This document shows, in pieces, positions 23,301 to 37,600 of a stretch of DNA of 64,000 nt (position 1 is the first letter of the stretch; every line of letters begins with the position of its first letter). Both the position numbers and the translations under genes were made by a program. Under the pieces are notes generated by a model that searched no databases, had not been told where the DNA came from, and saw nothing but the letters and a program-made list of their open reading frames with translations. This DNA comes from Megachile rotundata (Eukaryota; Arthropoda; Insecta; Hymenoptera; Megachilidae): positions 1-64,000 of the forward strand of contig NW_027474104.1 of the NCBI RefSeq assembly GCF_050947335.1, written 5' to 3'.

Positions 23301-26190
23301 GGATTGATAATAATAAGAGTAATGAGTATAGTAATTGTAGTTCTATCGATCATTTAAGCATAATATGGCTAATAATATGAGTTAGATTGATAAAAATAAG
23401 AGTAATGAGTATAGTGATTGTAGTTCTATCGATCATATCTGCATAATATGGTTAATAATATGCGTTAGATTGATAATAATAAGAGTAATAAGTATAGTAT
23501 TTGTCGTTCTATCGATCATATAAGCATAATATGGCTAATAATATGAGTTAGATTGATAATAATAAGAGTAATAAGTATAGTAATTGTCGTTCCATCGATC
23601 ATTTAAGCATAATATGGCTAATAATATGAGTCAGATTGATAATAATAACAGTAATAAGTATTGTAATTGTCGTTCTATCGATAATATAAGCATAATATGG
23701 CTAATAATATGAGTTAGATTGATAATACTAAGAGCAGTGAGTATAGTAATTCTCGTTCTATCGATCATATAAGCATAATATGGCTAATAATATGAGTTAG
23801 ATTGATAATAATAAGAGTAATGAGTATAGTAATTGTCGTTCTATCGATCATATCTGCATAATATGGTTAATAATATGAGTTAGATTGATAATAGTGAGTG
23901 TAATAAATATAGTAATTGTCGTTCTATCGCTCATATAAGCACAATATGGTTAATAATATGAGTTCGATTGATAATAATAAGAGTAATAAGTATAGTAATT
24001 GTCGTTCTATCGATCATATATGCATAATATGGTTAATAATATGAGTTAGATTGATAATAGTGAGTGTAATAAGTATAGTGAATGTCGTTCTATCGATCAT
24101 ATCAGCATAATATGGGTAATAATATGAGTAGGATTGATAATAATAAGAGTAATGAGTATAGTAATTGTAGTTCTATCGATCATTTAAGCATAATAAGGCT
24201 AATAATATGAGTTAGATTGATAAAAATAAGAGTAATGAGTATAGTGATTGAAGTTCTATCGATCATATCTGCATAATATGGTTAATAATATGAGTTAGAT
24301 TGATAATAATAAGAGTAATAAGTATAGTATTTGTCGTTCTATCGATCATATAAGCATAATATGGCTAATAATATGAGTTATATTGATAATAATAAGAGTA
24401 ATGTGTATAGTAATTGTAGTTCTATCGATCATTTAAGCATAATATGGCTAATAATATGAGTTAGATTGATAAAAATAAGAGTAATGAGTATAGTGATTGT
24501 AGTTCTATCGATCATATCTGCATAATATGGTTAATAATATGAGTTAGATTGATAATACTAAGAGTAGTGAGTATAGTAATTCTCGTTCTATCGATCATAT
24601 AAGCATAATATGGCTAATAATATGAGTTAGATTGATAATAATAAGGGTAATAAGTATAGTAATTGTCGTTCTCTCGATCATATAAGGATAATATGGCTAA
24701 TAATATGAGTTAGATTGATAATACTAAGAGGAGGGAGTATAGTAATTGTCGTTCTATCGATCATATAAGCATAATATGGCTAATAATATGAGTTAGATTG
24801 ATAATAATAAGAGTAATGAGTATAGTAATTGTAGTTCTATCGATCATATCTGCATAATATGGTTAATAATATGAGTTAGAATGATAATAATAAGAGTAAT
24901 AAGTATAGTAATTGTCGTAATATCGATCATATAAGCATAATATGGCTAATAATATGAGTTAGATTTATAATAATAAGAGTAATAAGTATAGTAATTGTCG
25001 TTCTATCGATCATATAAGCACAATATGGCTAATAATATGAGTTAGATTGATAATAATAAGAGTAATAAGTATAGTAATTGTCGTTCTATCGATCATATCT
25101 GCATAATATGGTTAATAATATGAGTTAGATTGATAATATTATGAGTAATAAGTATAGTAATTGTCGTTATATCGATCATATAACCATAATATGGCTAATA
25201 GCATGAGTTAGATTGATAATAATAAGAGTAATGAGTATAGTAATTGTCGTTCTATCGATCATATCTGCATAATATGGTTAATAAGATGAGTTAGATTGAT
25301 AATAGTGAGTGTAATAAATATAGTAATTGTCGTTCTATCGCTCATATAAGCACAATATGGCTAATAATATGAGTTAGATTGATAATAATAAGAGTAATAA
25401 GTATAGTAATTGTCGTTATATCGATCATATAACCATAATATGGTTAATAGCATGAGTTATATTGATAATAATAAGAGTAATGAGTATAGTAATTGTCGTT
25501 CTATCGATCATATCTGCATAATATGGTTAATAATATGAGTTAGATTGATAATAGTGAGTGTAATAAATATAGTAATTGTCGTTCTATCGCTCTTATACGC
25601 ACAATATGGTTAATAATATGAGTTAGATTGATAATAATAAGAGTAATAAGTATAGTAGTTGTCGTTCTATCGATCATATATGCATAATATGGTTAATAAT
25701 AAGAGTTAGATTGATAATAGTAAATGTAATAAGTATAGTGAATGTCGTCCTATCGATCATATCAGCATAATATGGGTAATAATATGAGTTGGATTGATAA
25801 TAATAAGAGTAATGAGTATAGTAATTGTCGTTCTATCGATCATTTAAGCATTATATGGGGAATAATATGAGTTGGGTTGATAAAAATAAGAATAATAAGT
25901 ATAGTAATTGTCGTTCTATCGATCATATAAGCATAATATGGCTAATAATACGAGTTAGATTGATAATAATAAGAGTAATGAGTATAGTAATTGTAGTTCT
26001 ATCGATCATTTAAGCATAATATGGCTAATAATATGAGTTAGATTGATAATAATAAGAGTAATGAGTATAGTGATTGTAGTTCTATCGATCATATCTGCAT
26101 AATATGGTTAATAATATGAGTTAGATTGATAATAATAAGAGTAATAAGTATAGTAATTGTCGTTATATCGATCATATAACCATAATATGG
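20382..26190. repeat. Right-arm segment D1, duplicated about 31-33 kb downstream
   Basis: Three collinear pieces match 51673-59390 at stepwise offsets. Bases 20382-21390 match at 31291 bp (377 x 83); the otherwise unseen ATCCATCAT occurs only at 20440 and 51731, and GAGTGCAATA at 20991 and 52282. Bases about 21390-22710 match at 31706 bp (382 x 83). Bases about 22710-26190 match at 33200 bp (400 x 83); GTAGGATTG at 22717 and 55917. The steps are whole-monomer insertions of 5 and 18 monomers in the downstream copy. Confidence 0.9.
22252..23413. repeat. 7-monomer tandem duplication (2 x 581 bp)
   Basis: GTGATTGTAGTTC occurs at 22252, 22833 and 23414, and GTAGGATTG at 22717 and 23298, all 581 bp (7 x 83) apart. 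Unit order: ATCTGC, ATAACC with CTAAGAGCATGAG, ATCTGC with GATAATAGTGAG, CGCTCATATAAGCAC, ATATGC, ATCAGC with GTAGGATTG, TTAAGC with GATAAAAATAAG. The duplication is present in the D2 copy too (56033 and 56614), so it predates the 33-kb-scale duplication. Confidence 0.9.
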
Positions 26191-29100
26191 CTAAGAGCAT
26201 GAGTTAGATTGATAATAATAAGAGTAATGAGTATAGTAATTGTCGTTCTATCGATCATATCTGCATAATATGGTTAATAATATGAGTTAGATTGATAATA
26301 GTGAGTGTAATAAATATAGTAATTGTCGTTCTATCGCTCATATAAGCACAATATGGCTAATAATATGAGATAGATTGATAATAATAAGAGTCATAAGTAT
26401 AGTAATTGTCGTTCTATCGATCATATAAGCATAATAGGGCTAATAATATGAGTTAGATTGATAATAATAAGAGTAATAAGTATAGTAATTGTCGTTCTAT
26501 CGATCATATCTGCATAATATGGTTAATAATATGAGTTAGATTGATAATATTATGAGTAATAAGTATAGTAATTGTCGTTATATCGATCATATAACCATAA
26601 TATGGCTAATAGCATGAGTTAGATTGATAATAATAAGAGTAATAAGTATAGTAATTGTCGTTCTATCTATCATATCTGCATAATATGGGTAATAATATGA
26701 GTTAGATTCATAATAATAAGAGTAATAAGTACAGTAATTGTCGTTCTATCGCTCATATAAGCACAATATGGCTAATAATATGAGATAGATTGATAATAAT
26801 AAGAGTCATAAGTATAGTAATTGTCGTTCTATCGATCATATCTGCATAATATGGTTAATAATACGAGTTAGATTGATAATAGTGAGTGTAATAAATATAG
26901 TAATTGTCGTTCTATCGATCATATCTGCATAATATGGTTAATAATATGAGTTAGATTGATAATATTATGAGTAATAAGTATAGTAATTGTCGTTATATCG
27001 ATCATATAACCATAATATGGCTAATAGCATGAGTTAGATTGATAATAATAAGAGTAATGAGTATAGTAATTGTCGTTCTATCTATCATATCTGCATAATA
27101 TGGGTAATAATATGAGTTAGATTCATAATAATAAGAGTAATAAGTACAGTAATTGTCGTTCTATCGATCATATAAGCATAATATGGCTAATAATATGAGT
27201 TAGATTTATAATAATAAGAGTAATAAGTATAGTAATTGTCGTTCTATCGATCATATAAGCACAATATGGCTAATAATATGAGTTAGATTGATAATAATAA
27301 GAGTAATAAGTATAGTAATTGTCGTTCTATCGATCATATCTGCATAATATGGTTAATAATATGAGTTAGATTGATAATATTATGAGTAATAAGTATAGTA
27401 ATTGTCGTTATATCGATCATATAACCATAATATGGCTAATAGCATGAGTTAGATTGATAATAATAAGAGTAATAAATATAGTAATTGTCGTTCTATCGCT
27501 CATATAAGCACAATATGGCTAATAATATGAGTTAGATTGATAATAATAAGAGTAATAAGTATAGTAATTGTCGTTATATCGATCATATAACCATAATATG
27601 GTTAATAGCATGAGTTATATTGATAATAATAAGAGTAATGAGTATAGTAATTGTCGTTCTATCGATCATATCTGCATAATATGGTTAATAATATGAGTTA
27701 GATTGATAAGAGTGAGTGTAATAAATATAGTAATTGTCGTTCTATCGCTCTTATAAGCACAATATGGTTAATAATATGAGTTAGATTGATAATAATAAGA
27801 GTAATAAGTATAGTAGTTGTCGTTCTATCGATCATATATGCATAATATGGTTAATAATATGAGTTGGGTTGATAAAAATAAGAATAATAAGTATAGTAAT
27901 TGTCGTTCTATCGATCATATAAGCATAATATGGCTAATAATACGAGTTAGATTGATAATAATAAGAGTAATGAGTATAGTAATTGTAGTTCTATCGATCA
28001 TTTAAGCATAATACGGCTAATAATATGAGTTAGATTGATAATAATAAGAGTAATGAGTATAGTGATTGTAGTTCTATCGATCATATCTGCATAATATGGT
28101 TAATAATATGAGTTAGATTGATAATAATAAGAGTAATAAGTATAGTAATTGTCTTTATATCGATCATATAACCATAATATGGCTAAGAGCATGAGTTAGA
28201 TTGATAATAATAAGAGTAATGAGTATAGTAATTGTCGTTCTATCGATCATATCTGCATAATATGGTTAATAATATGAGTTAGATTGATAATAGTGAGTGT
28301 AATAAATATAGTAATTGTCGTTCTATCGCTCATATAAGCACAATATGGCTAATAATATGAGTTAGATTGATAATAATAAGAGTAATAAGTATAGTAATTG
28401 TCGTTCTATCGATCATATATGCATAATATGGTTAATAATATGAGTTAGATTGATAATAGTGAGTGTAATAAGTATAGTGAATGTCGTTCTATCGATCATA
28501 TCAGCATGATATGGGTAATAATATGAGTAGGATTGATAATAATAAGAGTAATGAGTATAGTAATTGTAGTTCTATCGATCATTTAAGCATAATATGGCTA
28601 ATAATATGAGTTAGATTGATAAAAATAAGAGTAATGAGTATAGTGATTGTAGTTCTATCGATCATATCTGCATAATATGGTTAATAATATGCGTTAGATT
28701 GATAATAATAAGAGTAATAAGTATAGTATTTGTCGTTCTATCGATCATATAAGCATAATATGGCTAATAATATGAGTTAGATTGATAATAATAAGAGTAA
28801 TAAGTATAGTAATTGTAGTTCCATCGATCATTTAAGCATAATATGGCTAATAATATGAGTCAGATTGATAATAATAACAGTAATAAGTATTGTAATTGTC
28901 GTTCTATCGATAATATAAGCATAATATGGCTAATAATATGAGTTAGATTGATAATACTAAGAGCAGTGAGTATAGTAATTCTCGTTCTATCGATCATATA
29001 AGCATAATATGGCTAATAATATGAGTTAGATTGATAATAATAAGAGTAATGAGTATAGTAATTGTCGTTCTATCGATCATATCTGCATAATATGGTTAAT

Positions 29101-32100
29101 AATATGAGTTAGATTGATAATAGTGAGTGTAATAAATATAGTAATTGTCGTTCTATCGCTCATATAAGCACAATATGGTTAATAATATGAGTTCGATTGA
29201 TAATAATAAGAGTAATAAGTATAGTAATTGTCGTTCTATCGATCATATATGCATAATATGGTTAATAATATGAGTTAGATTGATAATAGTGAGTGTAATA
29301 AGTATAGTGAATGTCGTTCTATCGATCATATCAGCATAATATGGGTAATAATATGAGTAGGATTGATAATAATAAGAGTAATGAGTATAGTAATTGTAGT
29401 TCTATCGATCATTTAAGCATAATATGGCAAATAATATGAGTTAGATTGATAAAAATAAGAGTAATGAGTATAGTGATTGAAGTTCTATCGATCATATCTG
29501 CATAATATGGTTAATAATATGAGTTAGATTGATAATAATAAGAGAAATAAGTATAGTATTTGTCGTTCTATCGATCATATAAGCATAATATGGCTAATAA
29601 TATGAGTTAGATTGATAATAATAAGAGTAATGAGTATAGTAATTGTAGTTCTATCGATCATTTAAGCATAATATGGCTAATAATATGAGTTAGATTGATA
29701 AAAATAAGAGTAATGAGTATAGTGATTGTAGTTCTATCGATCATATCTGCATAATATGGTTAATAATATGAGTTAGATTGATAATACTAAGAGTAGTGAG
29801 TATAGTAATTCTCGTTCTATCGATCATATAAGCATAATATGGCTAATAATATGAGTTAGATTGATAATAATAAGGGTAATAAGTATAGTAATTGTCGTTC
29901 TCTCGATCATATAAGGATAATATGGCTAATAATATGAGTTAGATTGATAATACTAAGAGGAGGGAGTATAGTAATTGTCGTTCTATCGATCATATAAGCA
30001 TAATATGGCTAATAATATGAGTTAGATTGATAATAATAAGAGTAATGAGTATAGTAATTGTAGTTCTATCGATCATATCTGCATAATATGGTTAATAATA
30101 TGAGTTAGAATGATAATAATAAGAGTAATAAGTATAGTAATTGTCGTTCTATCGATCATATCTGCATAATATGGTTAATAATATGAGTTAGATTGATAAT
30201 AGTGAGTGTAATAAGTATAGTGAATGTCGTTCTATCGATCATATCAGCATAATATGGGTAATAATATGAGTTGGATTGATAATAATAAGAGTAATGAGTA
30301 TAGTGATTGTAGTTCTATCGATCATATCTGCATAATATGGTTAATAATATGAGTTAGATTGATAATACTAAGAGTAGTGAGTATAGTAATTCTCGTTCTA
30401 TCGATCATATAAGCATAATATGGCTAATAATATGAGTTAGATTGATAATAATAAGGGTAATAAGTATAGTAATTGTCGTTCTCTCGATCATATAAGCATA
30501 GTATGGCTAATAATATGAGTTAGATTGATAATACTAGGAGGAGGGAGTATAGTAATTGTCGTTCTATCGATCATATAAGCATAATATGGCTAATAATATG
30601 AGTTAGATTGATAATAATAAGAGTAATGAGTATAGTAATTGTAGTTCTATCGATCATATCTGCATAATATGGTTAATAATATGAGTTAGAATGATAATAA
30701 TAAGAGTAATAAGTATAGTAATTGTCGTTCTATCGATCATATCTGCATAATATGGTTAATAATATGAGTTAGATTGATAATAGTGAGTGTAATAAGTATA
30801 GTGAATGTCGTTCTATCGATCATATCAGCATAATATGGGTAATAATATGAGTTGGATTGATAATAATAAGAGTAATGAGTATAGTAATTGTAGTTCTATC
30901 GATCATATAAGCATAATATGGCTAATAATATGAGTTAGATTTACAATAATAAGAGTAATAAGTATAGTAATTGTCGTTCTATCGATCATATAAGCACAAT
31001 ATGGCTAATAATATAAGTTAGATGGATAATAATAAGAGTCATAAGTATAGTAATTGTCGTTCTATCGGTCATATCTGCATAATATGGTTAATAATATGAG
31101 TTAGATTGATAATAGTGAGTGTAATAAATATAGTAATTGTCGTTCTATCGCTCATATAAGCACAATATGGCTAATAATATGAGTTAGATTGATAATAATA
31201 AGAGTAATAAGTATAGTAATTGTCGTTCTATCGATCATATAAGCATAATATGGCTAATAATATGAATTAGATTGATAATAATAAGAGAAATGAGTATAGT
31301 AATTGTCATAATATCGATCATATAAGCATAATATGGCTAATAATATGAGTTAGATTTATAATAATAAGAGTAATAAGTATAGTAATTGTCGTTCTATCGA
31401 TCATATAAGCACAATATGGCTAATAATATGAGTTAGATTGATAATAATAAGAGTAATAAGTATAGTAATTGTCGTTCTATCGATCATATCTGCATAATAT
31501 GGTTAATAATATGAGTTAGATTGATAATATTATGAGTAATAAGTATAGTAATTGTCGTTATATCGATCATATAACCATAATATGGCTAATAGCATGAGTT
31601 AGATTGATAATAATAAGAGTAATGAGTATAGTAATTGTCGTTCTATCGATCATATCTGCATAATATGGTTAATAATATGAGTTAGATTGATAATAGTGAG
31701 TGTAATAAATATAGTAATTGTCGTTCTATCGCTCATATAAGCACAATATGGCTAATAATATGAGTTAGATTGATAATAATAAGAGTAATAAGTATAGTAA
31801 TTGTCGTTATATCGATCATATAACCATAATATGGTTAATAGCATGAGTTATATTGATAATAATAAGAGTAATGAGTATAGTAATTGTCGTTCTATCGATC
31901 ATATCTGCATAATATGGTTAATAATATGAGTTAGATTGATAATAGTGAGTGTAATAAATATAGTAATTGTCGATCTATCGCTCTTATATGCACAATATGG
32001 TTAATAATATGAGTTAGATTGATAATAATAAGAGTAATAAGTATAGTAGTTGTCGTTCTATCGATCATATATGCATAATATGGTTAATAATATGAGTTAG

Positions 32101-32735
32101 ATTGATAATAGTAAATGTAATAAGTATAGTGAATGTCGTTCTATCGATCATATCAGCATAATATGGGTAATAATATGAGTTGGATTGATAATAATAAGAG
32201 TAATGAGTATAGTAATTGTCGTTCTATCGATCATTTAAGCATTATATGGGGAATAATATGAGTTGGGTTGATAAAAATAAGAATAATAAGTATAGTAATT
32301 GTCGTTCTATCGATCATATAAGCATAATATGGCTAATAATACGAGTTAGATTGATAATAATAAGAGTAATGAGTATAGTAATTGTAGTTCTATCGATCAT
32401 TTAAGCATAATATGGCTAATAATATGAGTTAGATTGATAATAATAAGAGTAATAAGTATAGTAATTGTCGTTCTATCGATCATATCTGCATAATATGGTT
32501 AATAATATGAGTTAGATTGATAATATTATGAGTAATAAGTATAGTAATTGTCGTTATATCGATCATATAACCATAATATGGCTAATAATATGAGTTAGAT
32601 TGATAATAATAAGAGTAATGAGTATAGTAATTGTCGTTCTATCGATCATATCTGCATAATATGGTTAATAATATGAGTTAGATTGATAATAGTGAGTGTA
32701 ATAAATATAGTAATTGTCGTTCTATCGCTCATATA
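25150..32735. repeat. Segment A of the 7.5-kb duplication
   Basis: Collinear with 34612-42031. Offset is 9462 bp (114 x 83) at 25825 and 26431, 9213 bp (111 x 83) from about 27.8 to 30.9 kb (for example 29957 to 39170), and 9296 bp (112 x 83) from about 31.0 to 32.7 kb (31021 to 40317, 32216 to 41512). Relative to segment B it has three extra monomers near 27.3-27.6 kb and lacks one near 30.9 kb. Substitutions such as CATAATAGGG are shared. Private ones include ATACGAGTTAG near 26863 and GTCTTTATATCG near 28152. Confidence 0.88.
29705..30866. repeat. 7-monomer tandem duplication in segment A (2 x 581 bp)
   Basis: The purine-rich GAGGAGGGAG variant occurs at 29957 and 30538, 581 bp apart, with the neighbouring TTCTCGTTCTATCG and AAGGGTAATAAG monomers repeated in the same order. 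Segment B carries the same duplication (39170 and 39751), but the related blocks at 24728, 33526 and 57928 have a single copy. It therefore arose before A and B separated and after they split from those blocks, or was lost in the others. Confidence 0.87.
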
Positions 32736-34611
32736 AGCACAATATGGTTAATAATATGAGTTCGATTGATAATAATAAGAGTAATAAGTATAGTAATTGT
32801 CGTTCTATCGATCATATATGCATAATATGGTTAATAATATGAGTTAGATTGATAATAGTGAGTGTAATAAGTATAGTGAATGTCGTTCTATCGATCATAT
32901 CAGCATAATATGGGTAATAATATGAGTAGGATTGATAATAATAAGAGTAATGAGTATAGTAATTGTAGTTCTATCGATCATTTAAGCATAATATGGCTAA
33001 TAATATGAGTTAGATTGATAAAAATAAGAGTAATGAGTATAGTGATTGAAGTTCTATCGATCATATCTGCATAATATGGTTAATAATATGAGTTAGATTG
33101 ATAATAATAAGAGTAATAAGTATAGTATTTGTCGTTCTATCGATCATATAAGCATAATATGGCTAATAATATGAGTTATATTGATAATAATAAGAGTAAT
33201 GTGTATAGTAATTGTAGTTCTATCGATCATTTAAGCATAATATGGCTAATAATATGAGTTAGATTGATAAAAATAAGAGTAATGAGTATAGTGATTGTAG
33301 TTCTATCGATCATATCTGCATAATATGGTTAATAATATGAGTTAGATTGATAATACTAAGAGTAGTGAGTATAGTAATTCTCGTTCTATCGATCATATAA
33401 GCATAATATGGCTAATAATATGAGTTAGATTGATAATAATAAGGGTAATAAGTATAGTAATTGTCGTTCTCTCGATCATATAAGGATAATATGGCTAATA
33501 ATATGAGTTAGATTGATAATACTAAGAGGAGGGAGTATAGTAATTGTCGTTCTATCGATCATATAAGCATAATATGGCTAATAATATGAGTTAGATTGAT
33601 AATAATAAGAGTAATGAGTATAGTAATTGTAGTTCTATCGATCATATCTGCATAATATGGTTAATAATATGAGTTAGAATGATAATAATAAGAGTAATAA
33701 GTATAGTAATTGTCGTAATATCGATCATATAAGCATAATATGGCTAATAATATGAGTTAGATTTATAATAATAAGAGTAATAAGTATAGTAATTGTCGTT
33801 CTATCGATCATATAAGCACAATATGGCTAATAATATGAGTTAGATTGATAATAATAAGAGTAATAAGTATAGTAACTGTCGTTCTATCGATCATATCTGC
33901 ATAATATGGTTAATAATATGAGTTAGATTGATAATATTATGAGTAATAAGTATAGTAATTGTCGTTATATCGATCATATAACCATAATATGGCTAATAGC
34001 ATGAGTTAGATTGATAATAATAAGAGTAATGAGTATAGTAATTGTCGTTCTATCGATCATATCTGCATAATATGGTTAATAATATGAGTTAGATTGATAA
34101 TAGTGAGTGTAATAAATATAGTAATTGTCGTTCTATCGCTCTTATATGCACAATATGGTTAATAATATGAGTTAGATTGATAATAATAAGAGTAATAAGT
34201 ATAGTAGTTGTCGTTCTATCGATCATATATGCATAATATGGTTAATAATAAGAGTTAGATTGATAATAGTAAATGTAATAAGTATAGTGAATGTCGTCCT
34301 ATCGATCATATCAGCATAATATGGGTAATAATATGAGTTGGATTGATAATAATAAGAGTAATGAGTATAGTAATTGTCGTTCTATCGATCATTTAAGCAT
34401 TATATGGGGAATAATATGAGTTGGGTTGATAAAAATAAGAATAATAAGTATAGTAATTGTCGTTCTATCGATCATATAAGCATAATATGGCTAATAATAC
34501 GAGTTAGATTGATAATAATAAGAGTAATGAGTATAGTGATTGTAGTTCTATCGATCATATCTGCATAATATGGTTAATAATATGAGTTAGATTGATAATA
34601 ATAAGAGTAAT
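32736..34611. repeat. Copy of the 23.9-25.2 kb block between segments A and B
   Basis: Matches 23.94-25.2 kb at 8798 bp (106 x 83): GTGATTGAAG at 24244 and 33042, GAGGAGGGAG at 24728 and 33526, TGTCGTAATATCG at 24913 and 33711. Segment A sequence stops near 32735 at an in-phase junction with this block. The right end leads into an 11-monomer-offset repeat (34020-34535 against 34933-35448; 913 bp). Confidence 0.85.
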
Positions 34612-37600
34612 AAGTATAGTAATTGTCGTTATATCGATCATATAACCATAATATGGCTAATAGCATGAGTTAGATTGATAATAATAAGAGTAATGAGTAT
34701 AGTAATTGTCGTTCTATCGATCATATCTGCATAATATGGTTAATAATATGAGTTAGATTGATAATAGTGAGTGTAATAAATATAGTAATTGTCGTTCTAT
34801 CGCTCATATAAGCACAATATGGCTAATAATATGAGTTAGATTGATAATAATAAGAGTAATAAGTATAGTAATTGTCGTTATATCGATCATATAACCATAA
34901 TATGGTTAATAGCATGAGTTATATTGATAATAATAAGAGTAATGAGTATAGTAATTGTCGTTCTATCGATCATATCTGCATAATATGGTTAATAATATGA
35001 GTTAGATTGATAATAGTGAGTGTAATAAATATAGTAATTGTCGTTCTATCGCTCTTATATGCACAATATGGTTAATAATATGAGTTAGATTGATAATAAT
35101 AAGAGTAATAAGTATAGTAGTTGTCGTTCTATCGATCATATATGCATAATATGGTTCATAATAAGAGTTAGATTGATAATAGTAAATGTAATAAGTATAG
35201 TGAATGTCGTTCTATCGATCATATCAGCATAATATGGGTAATAATATGAGTTGGATTGATAATAATAAGAGTAATGAGTATAGTAATTGTCGTTCTATCG
35301 ATCATTTAAGCATTATATGGGGAATAATATGAGTTGGGTTGATAAAAATAAGAATAATAAGTATAGTAATTGTCGTTCTATCGATCATATAAGCATAATA
35401 TGGCTAATAATACGAGTTAGATTGATAATAATAAGAGTAATGAGTATAGTAATTGTAGTTCTATCGATCATTTAAGCATAATATGGCTAATAATATGAGT
35501 TAGATTGATAATAATAAGAGTAATGAGTATAGTGATTGTAGTTCTATCGATCATATCTGCATAATATGGTTAATAATATGAGTTAGATTGATAATAATAA
35601 GAGTAATAAGTATAGTAATTGTCGTTATATCGATCATATAACCATAATATGGCTAAGAGCATGAGTTAGATTGATAATAATAAGAGTAATGAGTATAGTA
35701 ATTGTCGTTCTATCGATCATATCTGCATAATATGGTTAATAATATGAGTTAGATTGATAATAGTGAGTGTAATAAATATAGTAATTGTCGTTCTATCGCT
35801 CATATAAGCACAATATGGCTAATAATATGAGATAGATTGATAATAATAAGAGTCATAAGTATAGTAATTGTCGTTCTATCGATCATATAAGCATAATAGG
35901 GCTAATAATATGAGTTAGATTGATAATAATAAGAGTAATAAGTATAGTAATTGTCGTTCTATCGATCATATCTGCATAATATGGTTAATAATATGAGTTA
36001 GATTGATAATATTATGAGTAATAAGTATAGTAATTGTCGTTATATCGATCATATAACCATAATATGGCTAATAGCATGAGTTAGATTGATAATAATAAGA
36101 GTAATAAGTATAGTAATTGTCGTTCTATCTATCATATCTGCATAATATGGGTAATAATATGAGTTAGATTCATAATAATAAGAGTAATAAGTACAGTAAT
36201 TGTCGTTCTATCGCTCATATAAGCACAATACGGCTAATAATATGAGATAGATTGATAATAATAAGAGTCATAAGTATAGTAATTGTCGTTCTATCGATCA
36301 TATCTGCATAATATGGTTAATAATATGAGTTAGATTGATAATAGTGAGTGTAATAAATATAGTAATTGTCGTTCTATCGATCATATCTGCATAATATGGT
36401 TAATAATATGAGTTAGATTGATAATATTATGAGTAATAAGTATAGTAATTGTCGTTATATCGATCATATAACCATAATATGGCTAATAGCATGAGTTAGA
36501 TTGATAATAATAAGAGTAATGAGTATAGTAATTGTCGTTCTATCTATCATATCTGCATAATATGGGTAATAATATGAGTTAGATTCATAATAATAAGAGT
36601 AATAAGTACAGTAATTGTCGTTCTATCGATCATATAAGCATAATATGGCTAATAATATGAGTTAGATTTATAATAATAAGAGTAATAAGTATAGTAATTG
36701 TCGTTCTATCGATCATATAAGCACAATATGGCTAATAATATGAGTTAGATTGATAATAATAAGAGTAATAAGTATAGTAATTGTCGTTATATCGATCATA
36801 TAACCATAATATGGTTAATAGCATGAGTTATATTGATAATAATAAGAGTAATGAGTATAGTAATTGTCGTTCTATCGATCATATCTGCATAATATGGTTA
36901 ATAATATGAGTTAGATTGATAAGAGTGAGTGTAATAAATATAGTAATTGTCGTTCTATCGCTCTTATAAGCACAATATGGTTAATAATATGAGTTAGATT
37001 GATAATAATAAGAGTAATAAGTATAGTAGTTGTCGTTCTATCGATCATATATGCATAATATGGTTAATAATATGAGTTGGGTTGATAAAAATAAGAATAA
37101 TAAGTATAGTAATTGTCGTTCTATCGATCATATAAGCATAATATGGCTAATAATACGAGTTAGATTGATAATAATAAGAGTAATGAGTATAGTAATTGTA
37201 GTTCTATCGATCATTTAAGCATAATACGGCTAATAATATGAGTTAGATTGATAATAATAAGAGTAATGAGTATAGTGATTGTAGTTCTATCGATCATATC
37301 TGCATAATATGGTTAATAATATGAGTTAGATTGATAATATTATGAGTAATAAGTATAGTAATTGTCGTTATATCGATCATATAACCATAATATGGCTAAG
37401 AGCATGAGTTAGATTGATAATAATAAGAGTAATGAGTATAGTAATTGTCGTTCTATCGATCATATCTGCATAATATGGTTAATAATATGAGTTACATTGA
37501 TAATAGTGAGTGTAATAAATATAGTAATTGTCGTTCTATCGCTCATATAAGCACAATATGGCTAATAATATGAGTTAGATTGATAATAATAAGAGTAATA

